The position numbers were made by a program, and so were the translations under genes. From Pyrocephalus nanus (taxonomy: Eukaryota > Chordata > Aves > Passeriformes > Tyrannidae): a DNA stretch of 64,000 nt. Position 1 is the stretch's first letter; every line of letters begins with the position of its first letter. The notes under the pieces are model-generated. The model was not told where the DNA came from. It worked only from the letters and a program-made list of their open reading frames with translations, and did not search any database. Of this stretch, positions 13,467-28,160 are shown one piece after another. Location: assembly GCA_038380795.1 (NCBI GenBank), contig CM076259.1, forward strand, positions 66,059,741 to 66,123,740. Reading direction: 5' to 3'.

Positions 13467-14000
13467 AGGTGGTGGTGAGGCCACACCTTGAGTATTGTGT
13501 TCAGTTCTGGGCCCCTCAGTTCAGGAAGGATATTGAGGTGCTGGAGCAGGTCCAGAGAAGAGCAACCAGGCTGGTGAAGGGACTTGAGCACAAGTCCTGT
13601 GAGGAGAGGCTGAGGGAGCTGGGGTTGTTTAGCCTGGAGAAGAGGAGGCTCAAGGGAGACCTTATCACTCTCTACAACTGCCTGAAAGGAGGTTGTAGCC
13701 AGGTGAGGGTTGGTCTCTTCTCCCAGGCAGTCAGCAGTAGGACAAGAGGGCACGGGCTTAAGCTCTGCCAGGGGAGGTTTATATTGGGTATTAGAATGAA
13801 GTTCTTTATGGAGAGAGTGATCAGGCATTGGAATGGCCTGCCCAGAGAGGTGGTGGATTCACTGTCCCTGGAGGTTTTTAAGACGAGACTAGATGTGGAA
13901 CTGAGTGCCGTGATCTAGTAATGACAATAGGGTTGGATCAAGGGTTGGACTTGATGATCTCAGAGGTCTCTTCCAACCCAGTTAATTCTATGATTCTATG
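13467..14000 (+). mobile_element. CR1 LINE, 5'-truncated, well preserved
   Basis: This is the 3' end of a CR1 non-LTR retrotransposon in sense orientation. Positions 13469-13918 stay open for about 150 codons and encode the C-terminal part of the CR1 ORF2 protein, downstream of the reverse transcriptase core. Recognisable motifs are [49 protein letters not shown] and the tail motif [10 protein letters not shown]. After the stop comes the usual short 3' UTR (GGTTGGACTTGATGATC, then CTCTTCCAACCC) and the terminal octamers ATTCTATG ATTCTATG ending at 14000. The lack of stops makes it the least decayed CR1 here. It is 5'-truncated, so it cannot move by itself. It is not a host gene. Confidence 0.95.
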
Positions 14001-17000
14001 AAAACCCATTCCAAATGATCCTCGGTGTCACTTTCTTTGACTTTTTATGGTATCTTTCTTTGTCTCCAGTCGTGCTCATTCTTGAGCAAGAAATTTGGTT
14101 TTGCCTGACATTCACCCTTTGGCAGCTGAACTTCCGCTGTTGCTCTGACCTCTGCTTTTCTTATGCCTTCTTCCCCCTCTGTTTTCTTTGGGTGTGTCCC
14201 TCCTCCTACCCCTTTCTTTTTTTTCATCTTAGTTCCTCCACATCTAGTCTCCTACCGCTGCATTGTCTAATAATAGCATTCTATTTCTTTACATTCAGTA
14301 GCAAAAACCAAAATCTCATCCCCTGAAGAAGCTAAATATTATTACCCCTGCTTTCCAAACAGGAAAGCAAAACAGAAAGGCAAAGTGATTAAACAAAACA
14401 AGAGGAAGAATCAGTGTTTAGATCTGGAATTAGCACACAGAAGGCAATCTGCAGTTTGTCCCACGGCTGAGATTTTCTTCTACTGTTTGGATATCTGTCT
14501 TGTGGCCATGGGATTATATTGCCTGCTAGGCTGAAGTGGGCAACAGCCACATTGCCATTTTTCAGCAGCTTGGGATGCTTCCACTGTTTGCAGCTCACAG
14601 AAGGGCCTCTGTGAAATCAGGGATCAAGTATAAATTACACTGAATAGGCTGAGATTAGTTTTGGGAGACACAGCATCCAGAAACTCAAGAGGGCCCATGC
14701 TTAACAGACATCTGAGAGCGTCTCTGACATGCAGACCTAACCCTCAATATGCACTGGCAGTCTCTGTGAAGACTACTTTGTATTTCTATTTCAGAGGAAA
14801 AAAAAACAACCCCAACAAAAATAAATAACAAAAATGAAGCTGTCCTCCTAAGCAATTTCTTAATAAGTGTGATTGTTTGTAAGAATATTTTTACCCCATT
14901 TTGTTAATTCTTGAAATGAATGCTCATGAATTTTTGCTGGCAATAGGTTTGCTTTACACTAGCACAAATATAGACTGCTACTTCAGGAGGAAACAAAAGA
15001 TGAATTTTAATAAAACTGAAGAATAACCATAGAGGGTGTTTGTTTCTTTTAAACATTATACACAGCTGTTGTAAATTTGGCAAAGATGCATGCCAGAAAG
15101 CTACATAGCTGATACTACAAACTGTTTGTTTCATCCTTTATTCACTAACAGCTGGTAAAATGGTATTTAAGAACAGTTTTGATTTAGTCTAATGAGAAAC
15201 TATGTTGCAATGGACTGTACTGCCTGCAGAAAATAATTGGACAAACATTGATTTTTATGTTGCTATAATAGTTTCATTTTCAATAAATAGGAATTTATAT
15301 GCATAGTTATTTGCTACCATTCCTCTCTCCATATACAGGCTAGAGATTTGCTTGCAAGAAAACCAAACCAAACCAAACAAACCTTGAAATAAAGTTTAGC
15401 TATTTGAGAACTGCCAGAACTGGAAAAGATCTCCCTTAAGATTTCAGTTTTATATTCAACTGACATAAGACCAAGCTAGTGTAAAAGGGAGCCAGACAGT
15501 GGGATCTACAGAGAGACAGAAAGAAATTAGGACACAGAGATACCAGCATGAAAGGAGCACAAAGCACAGAGCATAGCATAAACCCGACTTTACTGTTCAG
15601 TTTCATATATACACCAGGTATTATTTGAATTATTGAATATTGATTTATATATTTTATGAATGATACAATTCTTAAATTCATTGAGACAAGACAGCAGACA
15701 AAACATAGTATCCACAAGGGCTCTGACTCCAAACTGCTTTTTTCTTCCATTGATATGAATACCATTAGAAGTTTGCTTAATTTACATCAGTGAATCAAGG
15801 TCAGAATCAGGTCTAAAAATATATGTTTATGTACTGAGAAATGAAGCAAACAATGAGCTGGAGACCCAATCCTTCACACTAATTAAGTGTTACTTACCTT
15901 ACCTTATGTTTATATATTGTTAATCTTGTAGATGGAAACACAAGTCCTCAATTCAGTTCAGATCCTTGGAACAGAAAATGCACACACAAAAATAAAAGTG
16001 CAGTGTAACAGCCACAGGCAGAATTTCCAAGAAAAACATGTGACCAACCCATAGGGGAACATCAGAGAAGCTGGCCCAAACCAGTGTGGTGGTGAATCAG
16101 CGTGTGCCTCTTGGGCTGGTAGTCAAGGATCAGCTGGTAAATGTGACAGTGCAGACATAGTCATGGGTGCCACCACAAAGACAAAGTTTTCCTTTGATGT
16201 CTAAATGGAAGTGCAAATGCCATTGAAGCAATCATGAGAGGAACTGGGTTTTGGATATGTTGCTTTTTCTGCAACTAAAAATTTAATCCAAATCAAAAAT
16301 GTTTGGTCAAAAATGGTTTAATTTTCCTCAGTGTGGTTGTTTCTCCATCTCTTGCAATCTGCGTTCCAGGACCATCTTGCCATCTGTATAGCAATCTACA
16401 CAGAAGAATAAGACACATAATTAGCTACCAATGAAAGCCTAAAAATTTTACTGCTTACAGTGTTGCTTCTGGTTATAGAGCCTTGAAATATTCATGTGTT
16501 GGCTGCTCTCTGACAGATCTTTCTATTTAATGTCTTTCAACGTAAATTTTTTTTTCATTTTTAAATCTCAGCATTATTACTAAAGTCCTGCTCAGCCTAA
16601 CTTTTCAGCATCTAACTTAACTGACTTAATAGAGACCTTTGGATCTCAAAACCTAGAGAGACAACTGATGTATACACTGTTCAAACATTTCATTATACCT
16701 TGTTTGTCTCTAAATATCCATACTTATTCTTCATTTTACTTAAGGCTTGATCTTTTCCCCTAATTTTAATAATGACTTCCTATTTCTCTTTGAATTGGAA
16801 TTTTATCTTCTCTGTTCTTTCTTGTGTTTGTTTGTTTGTTTGTTTCTTTTTCTTGGTACTCTTTCTTCTGTCTTATGTGAACACCGTTTTAATTATGGTC
16901 TTCTGCAAATGAGTGTGACTTCTATCTTTGTACTTTCTCTTTTGAACTCAGTTGTCTTCTAGGAAGCTGCAGCACTGTGTTGCCTATACTTAATCTTGCC

Positions 17001-19219
17001 TCCACTGTACAGAGTAAACTGACTTGCTGATGTGGGAGCACAGAGTTCTTAAATGGAGGTAACTCATTTGACCTTGTTTTGGAACTACAGAAATCACTTT
17101 GTCCCTTTTAATGCAGCCTAAGGAAAACATAAAACTGAATGTGAATTCCTTCAGGCTTTTCTCTGCTCAATTTAGCCAGGTCTCCTATGTCTTTCCCTGT
17201 CCTGCCCATTGTCTAGAGCTGAAATGTTCCCACTAGTTTAACACCCTGAGTACTGAAAACCAAGTGGAGCATAAGAACCCACACATTTATGTCTTATATG
17301 ATTTTTCTGTGGGTGATTTAAATCTGTCCATATTTTGGAGTTTCTTGGAAGTTATTTTGCTGAGGCTGGCTTAGTAATACACACCATCAGCTATTTCTGA
17401 ACAGTTTTACATATTTCCAACCAGGCTTTTTTTCCACATATTAAGACTGAGCCCTGTCATGTAGTCATCCTTTGGATGATTACCACTTCAGCTTAAGTTT
17501 ATTGGGACTTCTGAGTATGACTCTAATACAGGATGAAAAGCACTCATGACATCTGATACCTATTAATTTGGGAATTCACAATTTAATACCTTCAGTGTTA
17601 TGAGTGTCTTACTTATTTGCAAATACATTTCAAAGTGTGTTTACTTGTGCTTATAATGACATTATGCTGAGAATATTTCCCCCTCAAAGGAATTTATCAT
17701 ATTTTGTTTGCTATTACCAACATATTTTTTGAGCTGTTAGTCTGAAACAAATATTTAGACAAGTGAAGGAAGTAGTATTATTGTTTCTCCCATTGCACAT
17801 TAGTAAAATGTAAAGCACGGTGCACCTAGATTGTTATCTGTTTCTGATGAAGCTTGTGATTATATTTTCTGGGTTTAGTTTGAAAGCTAAGACATCTGTT
17901 TATCTGGTGCATACAGAATAACTCTCATGTCTCTTCATCTCTAAAATTTTCAAAGGCTTTCATTCTGTTTTAAATCCTTTGAAGAAGCAGTAATCAAAGA
18001 CAAAAATTATCAGAGGTACATTTTTGTTTTCCAAACAATGAAAATAGCAACGCTCATCCTACTCCGATTTCAGGCACTTGCATTGAAACTTCAAACCTGG
18101 AGATTTGCCACACAAATCAAAAGTAATATGGGTAGCAGCAAACTCCAAAGTGCTGGCTGGATTACAGTTAATATGGGTATACCACCCCCCCAGACTTCAA
18201 TTCATCATATAAATTTAAACCAGGCATTTAAATAATAAAGACCAATAAGGCAATGCAAAGACATCAAAAAACGTATCCCATCACAGCATGACAATGCATC
18301 AAAGTTTTTTTCTTCTCCTTTTTTATTCAGATAAAGAAATCAGGGAGAATAACGGTGAAATGCCTTTGTAGCACAAAAGCATTCTGAGAACAAAACATTG
18401 AACAAACAATATTTTGCCATTCAAAACTAATTTTCAATTTCAAAACTTAGATTGAAGCAATACTTTGCACGAAGGAATCAATATATTCCTCTAAAGAAAC
18501 TGGCATTGCAGTGAACTGCTTTAAGTAAAATTTTTTTCCTGCCAAATCTATTCAAATTACAGTTTTCCTCAGCACTTGTGGGGAAAGCTAACAGAGGTGT
18601 TTCCTGAAGAACTGGAAAGATTTCTATGAATTTCATTTATTACTTCTATATACACCTCCAGTATGAGGTCTATGCCATTTGCAACAGTCTTTGGGCAGAA
18701 GAATGTGCATATTTAGACAAGTTAAAAATAGTGGGAATATATTAAATGTTTTTTCCAAACCTTTAATTAATATGTGGCAGATTTGAATGCCATGGGTAAA
18801 AGTCCACACAAACTTGAAGTTCAAACATGATCATTAAATACTTGCCTATTATCTTTTGTTTTATTAGAGATTAGAATGATGAAGATGATAGTTAAGAACA
18901 AATTCTGAGGTCAGTGACAGGATTCCTGCTGCCCAGCATTAGTTCCCTGTGCTGTTGCCTACTTTACCAATCATCCTTTACAGTCAATGCAGAGAATCTG
19001 ACATATCGTAGACTTCTATTTTAAAATTAAATAAATTGGAGCCCAAAAGCCTCTATAATGGGAGCTTGAATGACTAGCTCAATGGTAGCTCAAATCTACA
19101 TGATATATGTCTGTATTTGGTCAAAAGGATTTCATGCTAGGTATGAGCATTTCCTTCTGCTTTCAGTTTGTGACAAATCCCAGACGGTCCCATATATGAA
19201 CTGTAGATCAAGCAAATGA
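14001..19219. other. AT-rich non-coding DNA
   Basis: No supported gene or RNA. It contains a small (TGTT)n tract at 16824-16845 and a pyrimidine-rich stretch around 14130-14250 that keeps one strand open by composition. The block near 16040-16200 is less AT-rich and may be an old unidentified repeat, but I cannot assign it. Confidence 0.55.
16824..16845. repeat. (TGTT)n microsatellite
   Basis: About five tandem TGTT units. Short and unremarkable. Confidence 0.9.
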
Positions 19220-19842
<623 letters not shown>

Positions 19843-22800
19843 CAGTATAATACAATATCGTTTCAGTCCCCAGGGTTCAACAGTCCTACAGATTCAGCTT
19901 TGTTGATGAAGTCTGCACTTACAGACCTGCCCTCTGCACTCTATGCAATGACATGTTACAGGACTCTGATGGGTTGCTGTGCCAAGACTACGCAGCCTTG
20001 TCACAACTTTTCACTATCACTGCAGATACCAGTTATGCAAAAAACACTCAAATTCTATCTTCTTTGATACATTGAGCAGGAGGAGATAACTGAAGGTATT
20101 GCCTGCTGTGCTGGAGAGAAGAGAGTAACTTTCCAAGATGCCAAGATTCTTGACCTGGCAGCTCTGCTTGGCTTGTTACTGATACATAGTACATACACAT
20201 CTAGCATGGAGAGGCAAAAAAACAATCATCTATCATTCATAAGTATCTAGGAAACTGTATTCCTTTCTTTTTTTTGGACAACATTATTTTCCCTTGTCTT
20301 TCAAAACTCTTTTTAAAAAAGCATAATTTGATTAGATCGATAATGATCTAATTATTGATTGCTTGGGCAGAAGCAACTTTCAGTTTCAAATGACTATGAC
20401 ATTTGAGTCCTTTGCCCCCAAAAGGACACAAACAAAAAAAGGCAAGCCATGGAATTTTTCTAATTTTAATAATTTAAAATAAGCTTGTTGTTCTCCCTTG
20501 TTTTAAAAATCTCAGTGTTATCACAATTCATCTTTGAGACTGCAATGTAGTTTACACAGGTTTGACTAGTCTTAAAAGAACTACAGCAAGTGCTAAAAGT
20601 GGGAGCTTTCCTCCAGGTTATCCTAAGATTACATCTTTGCTGCCTGTAAAGTGCAGTACTGGCTCTCAGTCCAGTTGGCTCAGGGCTCCACTCACAGCCT
20701 TGTGGGTGTCTCAGACTGTGGCTTACAATGGCTTTGAGATGATTTAAGCCCGAGCTACTTCTGAAAGTGCTAATTTCCTCAATTCTTCCTTGGCCTGCAT
20801 ATTCCACTCCCCCACCCTCCATTAGCATTTATGTAAAAGGAACTGATCCAACTAAAAAGTTTTAGTATTTGGGAAGCTGGGTGTTGAACCAGTTCCCAGA
20901 TCTGGCTTACAAGGTAGCCATAAGATCTCGTGCTGGTACAAGGGAAAAGGTGGGAACAGAAAGAAAAAGAGGGAAGGATAGAGGGATCATCTCCTTTAGC
21001 AGCATTTCATACTTAAATTAAATGGTCATGAAATCACAGCCTAATTTAATTCATATTTCCAAGGTCCTCAGTGTTTCCAAGATAGATGAGTGACTGTCAC
21101 ACTCTCTGACTCTCACTTCTACCTCCCTCCCCTCCATCTGGGAACAACCTCAAGATGCTATCATCACAGCAGCAAAAGAGCTCTCAAAAGCATATTTGCC
21201 TGTCAGCTGGGTAGTTGACTTCAATTAGAAGTGTGAGGACTTTTGTCCCATAGGTCACAGGTAGATTTTTCTATCCAGTGTGGGTTGGCTAACAAATCTA
21301 TTCATGTCCTGTGCCTTTACCTGCATGATTTGATTTTTTGGGGAAGGGCAATAAGAGTAGGATGACCTAAATACATCTCATGACCTTGCTCTAAATGGAA
21401 AATGTAGAATTAAAGTAAAAACCTAAGTAATTATCATGAAGTAACTTAAGATTTTCAGGTTACAGTTACAAAAAATATAAAATAGAAAAGATGAGTGAAA
21501 TCAAAAATAAAGAAGAAAAGAAAGTGAAGAAAGCCGAATACATATTATTTTTAATATATTAGCAGAGTGAAAATGGTGTCATGAAACATCCAAAATATAT
21601 TGGTACTCCTTCTGCTTCAAATGGACAGATATTCTTTTAAAACTCATGAATAATTGTCTTAATAAAATTAATTTCAGTGTTAACTTTAAAAATATTAAGA
21701 GAGCAACTTTTGTTTGTATTTGAATTTCAGAAATATATCTTCTATAAACCAATATGCTATTAAGTATTCCAGAGAGACAGAGAAAAATAAAACCAGATTG
21801 ATTCCTTTGTTGAATCTAAGTCTAAAATAGTAGATGTCTTAATGATTTTTTTTTTCCCCCAGAAAATGATCATTTTTCCTTTTGGCTTTCAGCAGGTCTT
21901 GCTCCCTCCTCTGCCCTGGGAATTTGCTCCCCTCTCCACCTGGAAGAATATCCCACTGGTCAGTCACAATGTATGTGTACAAATTATTGACCCAAATACC
22001 AACTCAGGTGTATTTGGCCACTCTTTAAGGAGCAGAATGCTTGGGACTGTGAGTTCAGTAAAGGAAACTATTTTTTTTAATTATTAAAAAAAAAAGATAA
22101 GAGGCTATGATCAGAAGGCAGAGTTAACAAGCAATATTGAAAATAGATTTTGGACCCTACACTTGAGGGAATTTTTAAGTGTTACCCATCCTGCCTCTTA
22201 TGCCCTGTGCCATTTCTAGATAAGTCTTCGTAGGAAGGAAAAGCCTGATTTGTTTAACTGTCTCTCACTGTTAATAAAACGTCCCATTGCTGACAGGGGC
22301 TGTCAGTAGCAGGTTTTTCTGAAATGCTACTGAGCAATACTGAATTGCATGTGAAGATGAGAAAAAAGCATTTTCAGCAATGGGCTTGTGTGTATATAGG
22401 GTTAAATCCTATTCTGAATCAGACACATGAAAATGAAGAAAGAATCCAAGTGCCTAACATGTCTGGTGTAATTTTAAATGCCTTAGGCTACGTCTGCATC
22501 AGGAGGTCATGAAAACCAAGAACAGCACTCTTGCAGTGCTCAAAACTGGATGTTCACACTATGCACATCTCACATTTTTTCACTTTGGGCTATTGCTAGT
22601 GTGGTCCCAGAGGATGAACTTGGTGTGCCCACGTGGAGAGTATCTTCTAGTTTAGTTTAAACCTCCCAAAAACCTGGTTTACCTGCTTTGGAATCACTTT
22701 GTAATGTAGTGGGAACCACAGTTTAGAAAAGGGGACCAGTAGGAGATTTGATTCAGAAATGCTCTCCTGATCCAAACACCTGAAAGGTGTCTGAGATATT

Positions 22801-23950
22801 TAGGCAGTAAGATAGGTTGGAGACTGTGGAAGACCTGTGCCTTTCTGAAAGTACATTCAGAAGGTAGACAAGACACTCTAGCATGTCCACAATAGCAGTA
22901 AAACACCTCCGCCACTCCCTAAAGGGAAGGGAGCTGGATGAATATATCTGATGGCAAAATTAAAGCAAATTTGAGCCCTGTGCATATGCTGACTAAAGCA
23001 AACAATCCCCTTAGTGTTTCTGTCTGGGAAAGCAGATCTCTGTGACAGTAAATGAGGTATTTATATATATTTGCACAGAACCTTTTTCTTTTATCTTTTC
23101 TGTTTGTATAGTCCTATGAACCTCTGAGAATTATCTGTATTTATCTGCCTGAGTCCTCCCATTTGGTTTTGTATCTTTTCAGTTCTATCTTTTCTTTATT
23201 TCCAGAAGTCCACATGGCAGCTTTCCAATTGTATTTATCCACTCCAACTAATTGAGTCACATAAATGCAAGTAATTTGAAGCATTATTGTGAGAGATTTC
23301 TGTTTGCCTCTTTAATTAAGCAGTTGTTCACAGGTGCATACAGTTACAACAAAATTAATTGATAGCTTTATATTGCAGTTCTTGAGTATGCTGCTATTCA
23401 GTGTTTGCAAACAGTGCCATTACATAGAGTATGTCTTATGTTGTTCATAGGAAGCATTGCTCATCTTCCTTCAGAAAAGGTTAGGACAGGTTGACCTATA
23501 TACTGGAAAATCTATCCAAGCAGTAAAGGTAATTTTCATAAGAAGGAAACAGAACAAATGTTTATTTATGGAATAGTTTATTACCAGTGGGAAGAACTGC
23601 AACTCTGCCCTATTTTTCTGCATCCATACCAGGTATCTTGAATGTCAAAAATCATTGCTAGGGGAAGCTAATCATTTCTTGAGGAAATTGTGGGCACTTT
23701 ATTTATTCTTGCCAGGGACTTCATTACTTTATCCATATAATAGTATAAAAAAATTACTTTTAAGTGATCAATTTTTTGGTTTAACTAAAACATTAAAAAC
23801 AGTACATGCAAATGGATTTTAACACCAACCTGGAAAACTTTAGAAGTGCAAGTATGTAAGTCTGACTACATTCTGTATGACTCTGCATACCCAACTTCAG
23901 GCTACAAGTAGTCTAAATGATAAAAGGCATAAATATGAGGGCAACTAAAA
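19843..23950. other. Non-coding DNA
   Basis: No supported gene. An inverted repeat with arms ATTAGATC and GATCTAAT lies at 20331-20352. The segment 22486-22580 starts with GGCTACGTCTGCATC, which resembles the ends of old interspersed repeats of birds and turtles, but it is too decayed to classify. Confidence 0.5.
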
Positions 23951-24032
23951 GAATCGTAGAATCACAGAATATCTCAAGTTGGAAGGGACCCATAAGGATC
24001 ATTGAGTCCAACTCCCTGCCCCTCGCAGGAGT
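23951..24032 (-). mobile_element. CR1 LINE 3' tail, minus strand
   Basis: Only the last 80 or so bases of a CR1 remain, in antisense. The terminal octamers (GTAGAATCACAGAAT) come first, then GTTGGAAGGGACC and TTGAGTCCAACTCCCTGCC, the reverse complement of the CR1 3' UTR. There is no coding part. It is a severely 5'-truncated insertion. Confidence 0.9.
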
Positions 24033-25286
24033 ATAACTGTACATATGTATACATGACTGCAAAAGAGTTCATTTTGGTTTGAAATAATCTTAGATTTTTA
24101 ATTATGACAGTGGATGGGAACAATCAATGCAGTACTAAGAAGCGGTGCAGAGCAAGTAGAGTTAAGTTGTTTCGCAATGTATCTGCTGAATCTCCTATTA
24201 CTTGAGACTTTGGATTTTAGCTTTTCACACTGCATTCCAAGTCTTTTTCTTCATTTATTTCTATTCCTGAGTAAGGTGATCCATCATTATCAAGATGATT
24301 CAAAATAATGATTCTTCTATGGCTGTTCTGCTTTCAGTCTTGCCAGCAGATGGATTAATACCTAAAACAAGACTAACTTCTCACCTACTAATTTTCTGTT
24401 CAAATCCTCCTTTGTAGTTGGACAACTACTGTTGAAATCCTCTTTGCTGCCTCTGTAATTGCCTGCTCCAATGGTTTGCAAATGTGGAAAGCATAATGAC
24501 CATACTTTATGCTTTCTGTTACCTTCTTACTACTTGTATTACCACTTACTTCTTTCCCAACTGCCTTTAACTCTCCAGGTCAACCCACAGAAGAAATTCT
24601 GAGAGCATTCCTCTTCTGCTTCTCCAAATACAACATTTCAGTCCTTCTAAAGTTGGAATTTCCACCTGGAAGTGACTACTGTGTTCTTATTGTCTATATG
24701 TTTGATATCAAGTTATGTAGAATGAATTTAGGCTACAGGAATGCTTTTACAACATAAGGTATTCCTGAAATATCTTTATTTTCTATTTTTCATCAAGGTT
24801 GTAGTTTAAAACCAAAATACATATTCAAGTTGCTAGGCAAATACCCTTGTTTAGGGTGAATAAATAGGTAGATAAGAAGATAAGAGTCTGTCTCTCTGTA
24901 AACTCTTCTTGGCAATATTCTTATTCCTAGCAACAAAAGGAAGATGAAGTAATAAAAGAGTAATGAATAAACAGACAGTAATCTACCATTAACTGAGATG
25001 AGAGCAATAAAAGGTATATGTTTTCTTCTACATTTAGACAGCCCCAACTACTGCCACATGCTTTTCCTATAGACTACACCAGTGACAGCAATAATATAAG
25101 CACTCTCCTAAAATTGTTTGGTATATTAATAATTTCATACAGAGCAAACTCTGCTTGGTAGAGTCAAATGCAAACTTATGCCATCTAGAAATAGAGCAGA
25201 AAGGTCACCCTGAATAGAAAACAAACTATGTCCAGTGACTGAAAAAGTATTTAGGGATTAGAGAGGAAACCCAACCCATTTCTGTT
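24033..25286. other. Non-coding DNA between two CR1 copies
   Basis: AT-rich with no exon, RNA or repeat that I can identify. Confidence 0.5.
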
Positions 25287-25863
25287 TGAAATTTAACAAG
25301 AGCGAGTGCTGGATTATGGAACTAGGATGGTGCACCCCAAGTTCTGTGTGCAGTTTTGAGGTGCCTCAGTGTAAAAACGACATCAGACTATTAAAGTCTG
25401 TCCAGAGGAGGGTGACCAAGGTAATGAAAGGCCTCGAGTGCAAAACTTATGAAGAGCCGCTGAGGTCACTTGGCTTAGTCAGACTGGGGAAAAGTAGGCT
25501 GAGGGCTGAGTAGCTCAGGGAAGCCTAGAGCTTACTCAAGCAAGATAGCAGAGGGAGAGGTGCTGATATCCTGTCTCTAGTGAGCAACGACAGAACACAA
25601 GGAAATAGAATGAAGCTGCATTATAGGAGGTTCACGTGGAACATTGTGAAAAGTTTCTTTACACTGAACACTACGAGAAGGTGTTCAGGCACTGGAGGGG
25701 TCTACAGGGAAGAGTTATATCATCAACCCTGTCAGAGGTCAAGGAGCATCTGGACAACACTTAGTCATATGACTTAATTTTAGGTAGTCCTGCAAGGAGA
25801 AGGGAGTTGGACTCGATGATCCTTATGGGTCTCTTCCAACTCAAGTTATTTTATTGTTCTGTG
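25287..25863 (+). mobile_element. CR1 LINE, 5'-truncated, decayed
   Basis: A sense-oriented CR1 3' part. The CR1 ORF2 tail is recognisable in pieces (for example VQRRVTKVMKGLECKTYEE around 25395-25455, then the SLGLVRLGKSRLRAE segment) but is broken by a stop near 25512 and by frame changes. The 3' UTR (GGAGTTGGACTCGATGATCC, then CTCTTCCAACTC) and a degenerate octamer end near 25863 close it. It is more diverged than the copy at 13467-14000, so probably older or from another subfamily. Confidence 0.92.
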
Positions 25864-27305
25864 AACTGCTGCCTCCTATTTTGATAGTTTATTTGAGAGT
25901 TAATCTGGAGAGTTTGCATATAATTTTCATGATGTTGGAACAGACCACGTGTTCTTGTGCCTGGGCCAGAAGACACTAATTGGCAGCCTTATTTTACTCC
26001 ATATACAAAACAGGATCATGTGCATGATGAACAGCTGTGTTTAAGGAACAGGAGGCAGTAACTTCCAGCCCAGGGGTAGAGGATGTCATGAGCTTCGTCT
26101 GATCATGCAATCCCCTAACCTTTCAGCAGTAGAGTGCTGAGAAGCAAGTGTGAATCTTTTCGCTTCATTAGAAAAAAATATAATAGAAGGATACTGTGAC
26201 CCGTTTTTCTGTCACACTTTACAGTTTCTGTAATCTGAAAGAAAGATCTGAGAGAAGTTCTAAAGGGAGCTACAAAAGAGATTAAGTTGAAGATTGGTAA
26301 AGAGCTGAAATTGTTTCATTTCCCTAGAAAAGTGATACTCAACACTACTGCAGTGAGCATGTACCAAATTTGGAAAAAAGGCTTTGAAGTAGAGAAGATT
26401 CTTAATACAGCAGGAAAGAAAAGAGAGATGGAAAAAAGATCCAATAGCTGAAACCTGAATATAGACAAATTCAGTTTTGAAACATAATGTCTTTTTCTTA
26501 GAACTTCAAAAGATCTTTTGTATTTACATTACACTTCATTTCTCTGTATGAGTTTTGGGGATCCTTACTAAAATCCATTCTGCAGGTCATTCAGAAATTA
26601 TGAAATTACTCCCTGAATGGTTGACTGAAAATCTGTGTTCGTAGTAATCTGGACAGTAAACAGTTACAACAGCTGAGATGTGAATGTATTAGCTGTGAAC
26701 ATATAGGTAACTGACTGAATAGCATACAAACCAGGAGATGGCATGATTTTCCTTCCCCTTACAGACTCAAATACAGTTCAAATATTGCCGTAAAACTGTC
26801 CATATCACTCTTCATTCTCTACAAGATGAATCTGAACACTGGTGCTTACCATTTAGTTGGGACATCCTTTACACCCTATCAAGGTTATCAAGCTTATTCT
26901 TTTAAAATCACAGTGTGTGTCTATGCACCCCTGGCACTTAAGCAAAATTGTATATATACACAGAATTCTGGTCAACGTGGTTCAAACTGTTAGGTAGAAT
27001 AATCTTGTGCAGAAGTTGGGTAGTGTTCTCTCTTAAACTTTTACATAGCATCCATCACTGCATTAAGTATGGACTTCTAGCAGAGCTGGGTAATAAAACT
27101 GAGGAGGTAATCTTTATTCAAGAGAAAATCTACTCTGATTTGGTATCGTAATTATCTACTGGACTAGAAAATTTTGAATGTTTTCTCCCCTGTTGTTATG
27201 CTTAGATTTGCTCTTTCACTGGGCAAAGATAATTTCCTTCGTGCAAATACACCAGCATATAGCTTTCTTAAGACTCTTCAGAAAGTTTGCTTAAATATAT
27301 TGCAA
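25864..27305. other. Non-coding DNA between CR1 copies
   Basis: No supported gene. A perfect 14 bp palindrome (CAAAAGATCTTTTG) is at 26507-26520. Otherwise it is featureless AT-rich sequence. Confidence 0.5.
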
Positions 27306-28160
27306 ATCACAGATTCACAGCATCACAGAATCATTTATGTTGGAAAAGACCTCTGTGATCATCGAGTCCAACCTTTGACTGATCACCACCTCGTCAACTA
27401 GATCATGGCACTAAGAGCCATGCCTAGTCATTTCTTGAACACCTCCAGGGATGGTGACTCCACCACCTCCCTGGGCAGTCCCTTACAATCTTTAACAACC
27501 CCTTCCATGAAAAAATTCCTCATGATGTCCTGCCTGAACCTCTCCTGGTACAGCCTGAGGCCATTTCCTCTTGTGCCTGTTGCTACTCGCCTGGGAGAAG
27601 ACATCAATCCCTACCTTACTACAACCTCCCTTCAGGTAGTTGTAGAGAGCTATAAGGTCACCCCGAGCCTCCTTTTCTCCAGGCTAAATACCCTCAGGTC
27701 CCTCAGCTGCTCCTCATAGGACTTACCCTCTAGACCCTTCACCAGCTTCATTGCCCTTCTCTGGACTTGCTCCAGAACCTCAATGTCTTTCTTGAAGTCA
27801 GGAGCTCGAAACTGGACACAGTACTCAAGGTGTGGCCTCACCAGTGCTGAGTGCAGGGGAACAATCATTGCCCTGGTCCTGCTAACCATACTATTTTTGA
27901 GACAAGCCAGGATGCTGTTGACTGCCTTGGTCACCTGGGCACACTGATGGCTCATGTTCAGTAAGCTGTCAACCAGCACCCTCAGGTCCTTTCCCACTGG
28001 GAAGCTTTCCAGCCACTCTGTCCCCAGCTTGCAGTGCTGCAGGGGGTTGTTGTGGCCAAAGTGCAGGACCCGGCACTTGGCTTTGTTGAACCTCATATAG
28101 TTGGCCTTGGTCCACCTATCCAGCCTGTCCAGGTCCCTCTGCAGAGCCTTTCTATCCTCA
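27306..28160 (-). mobile_element. CR1 LINE, about 855 bp, minus strand
   Basis: An antisense CR1 fragment. At its left end four 8-base units related to ATCACAGA mark the CR1 3' terminus. Next come the reverse-complemented UTR (ATCGAGTCCAACC) and coding sequence. On the minus strand 28096-27650 stays open for about 148 codons with the motifs [51 protein letters not shown] and FSLEKRRL, all from the C-terminal half of the CR1 ORF2 protein. The part nearest the 3' end (27400-27650) is frameshifted. It is 5'-truncated at about 28160 and cannot encode a working reverse transcriptase. Confidence 0.95.

Noticed and set aside
13436..13918. Overlapping open frames on both strands that look like a gene
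   Set aside because: The plus-strand frame is the CR1 ORF2 C-terminus and the minus-strand frame is its shadow; a mobile element, not a host gene.
14015..14326. 103-codon frame rich in Phe, Leu and Ser
   Set aside because: It is produced by a pyrimidine-rich stretch; no splice signals or conserved motif.
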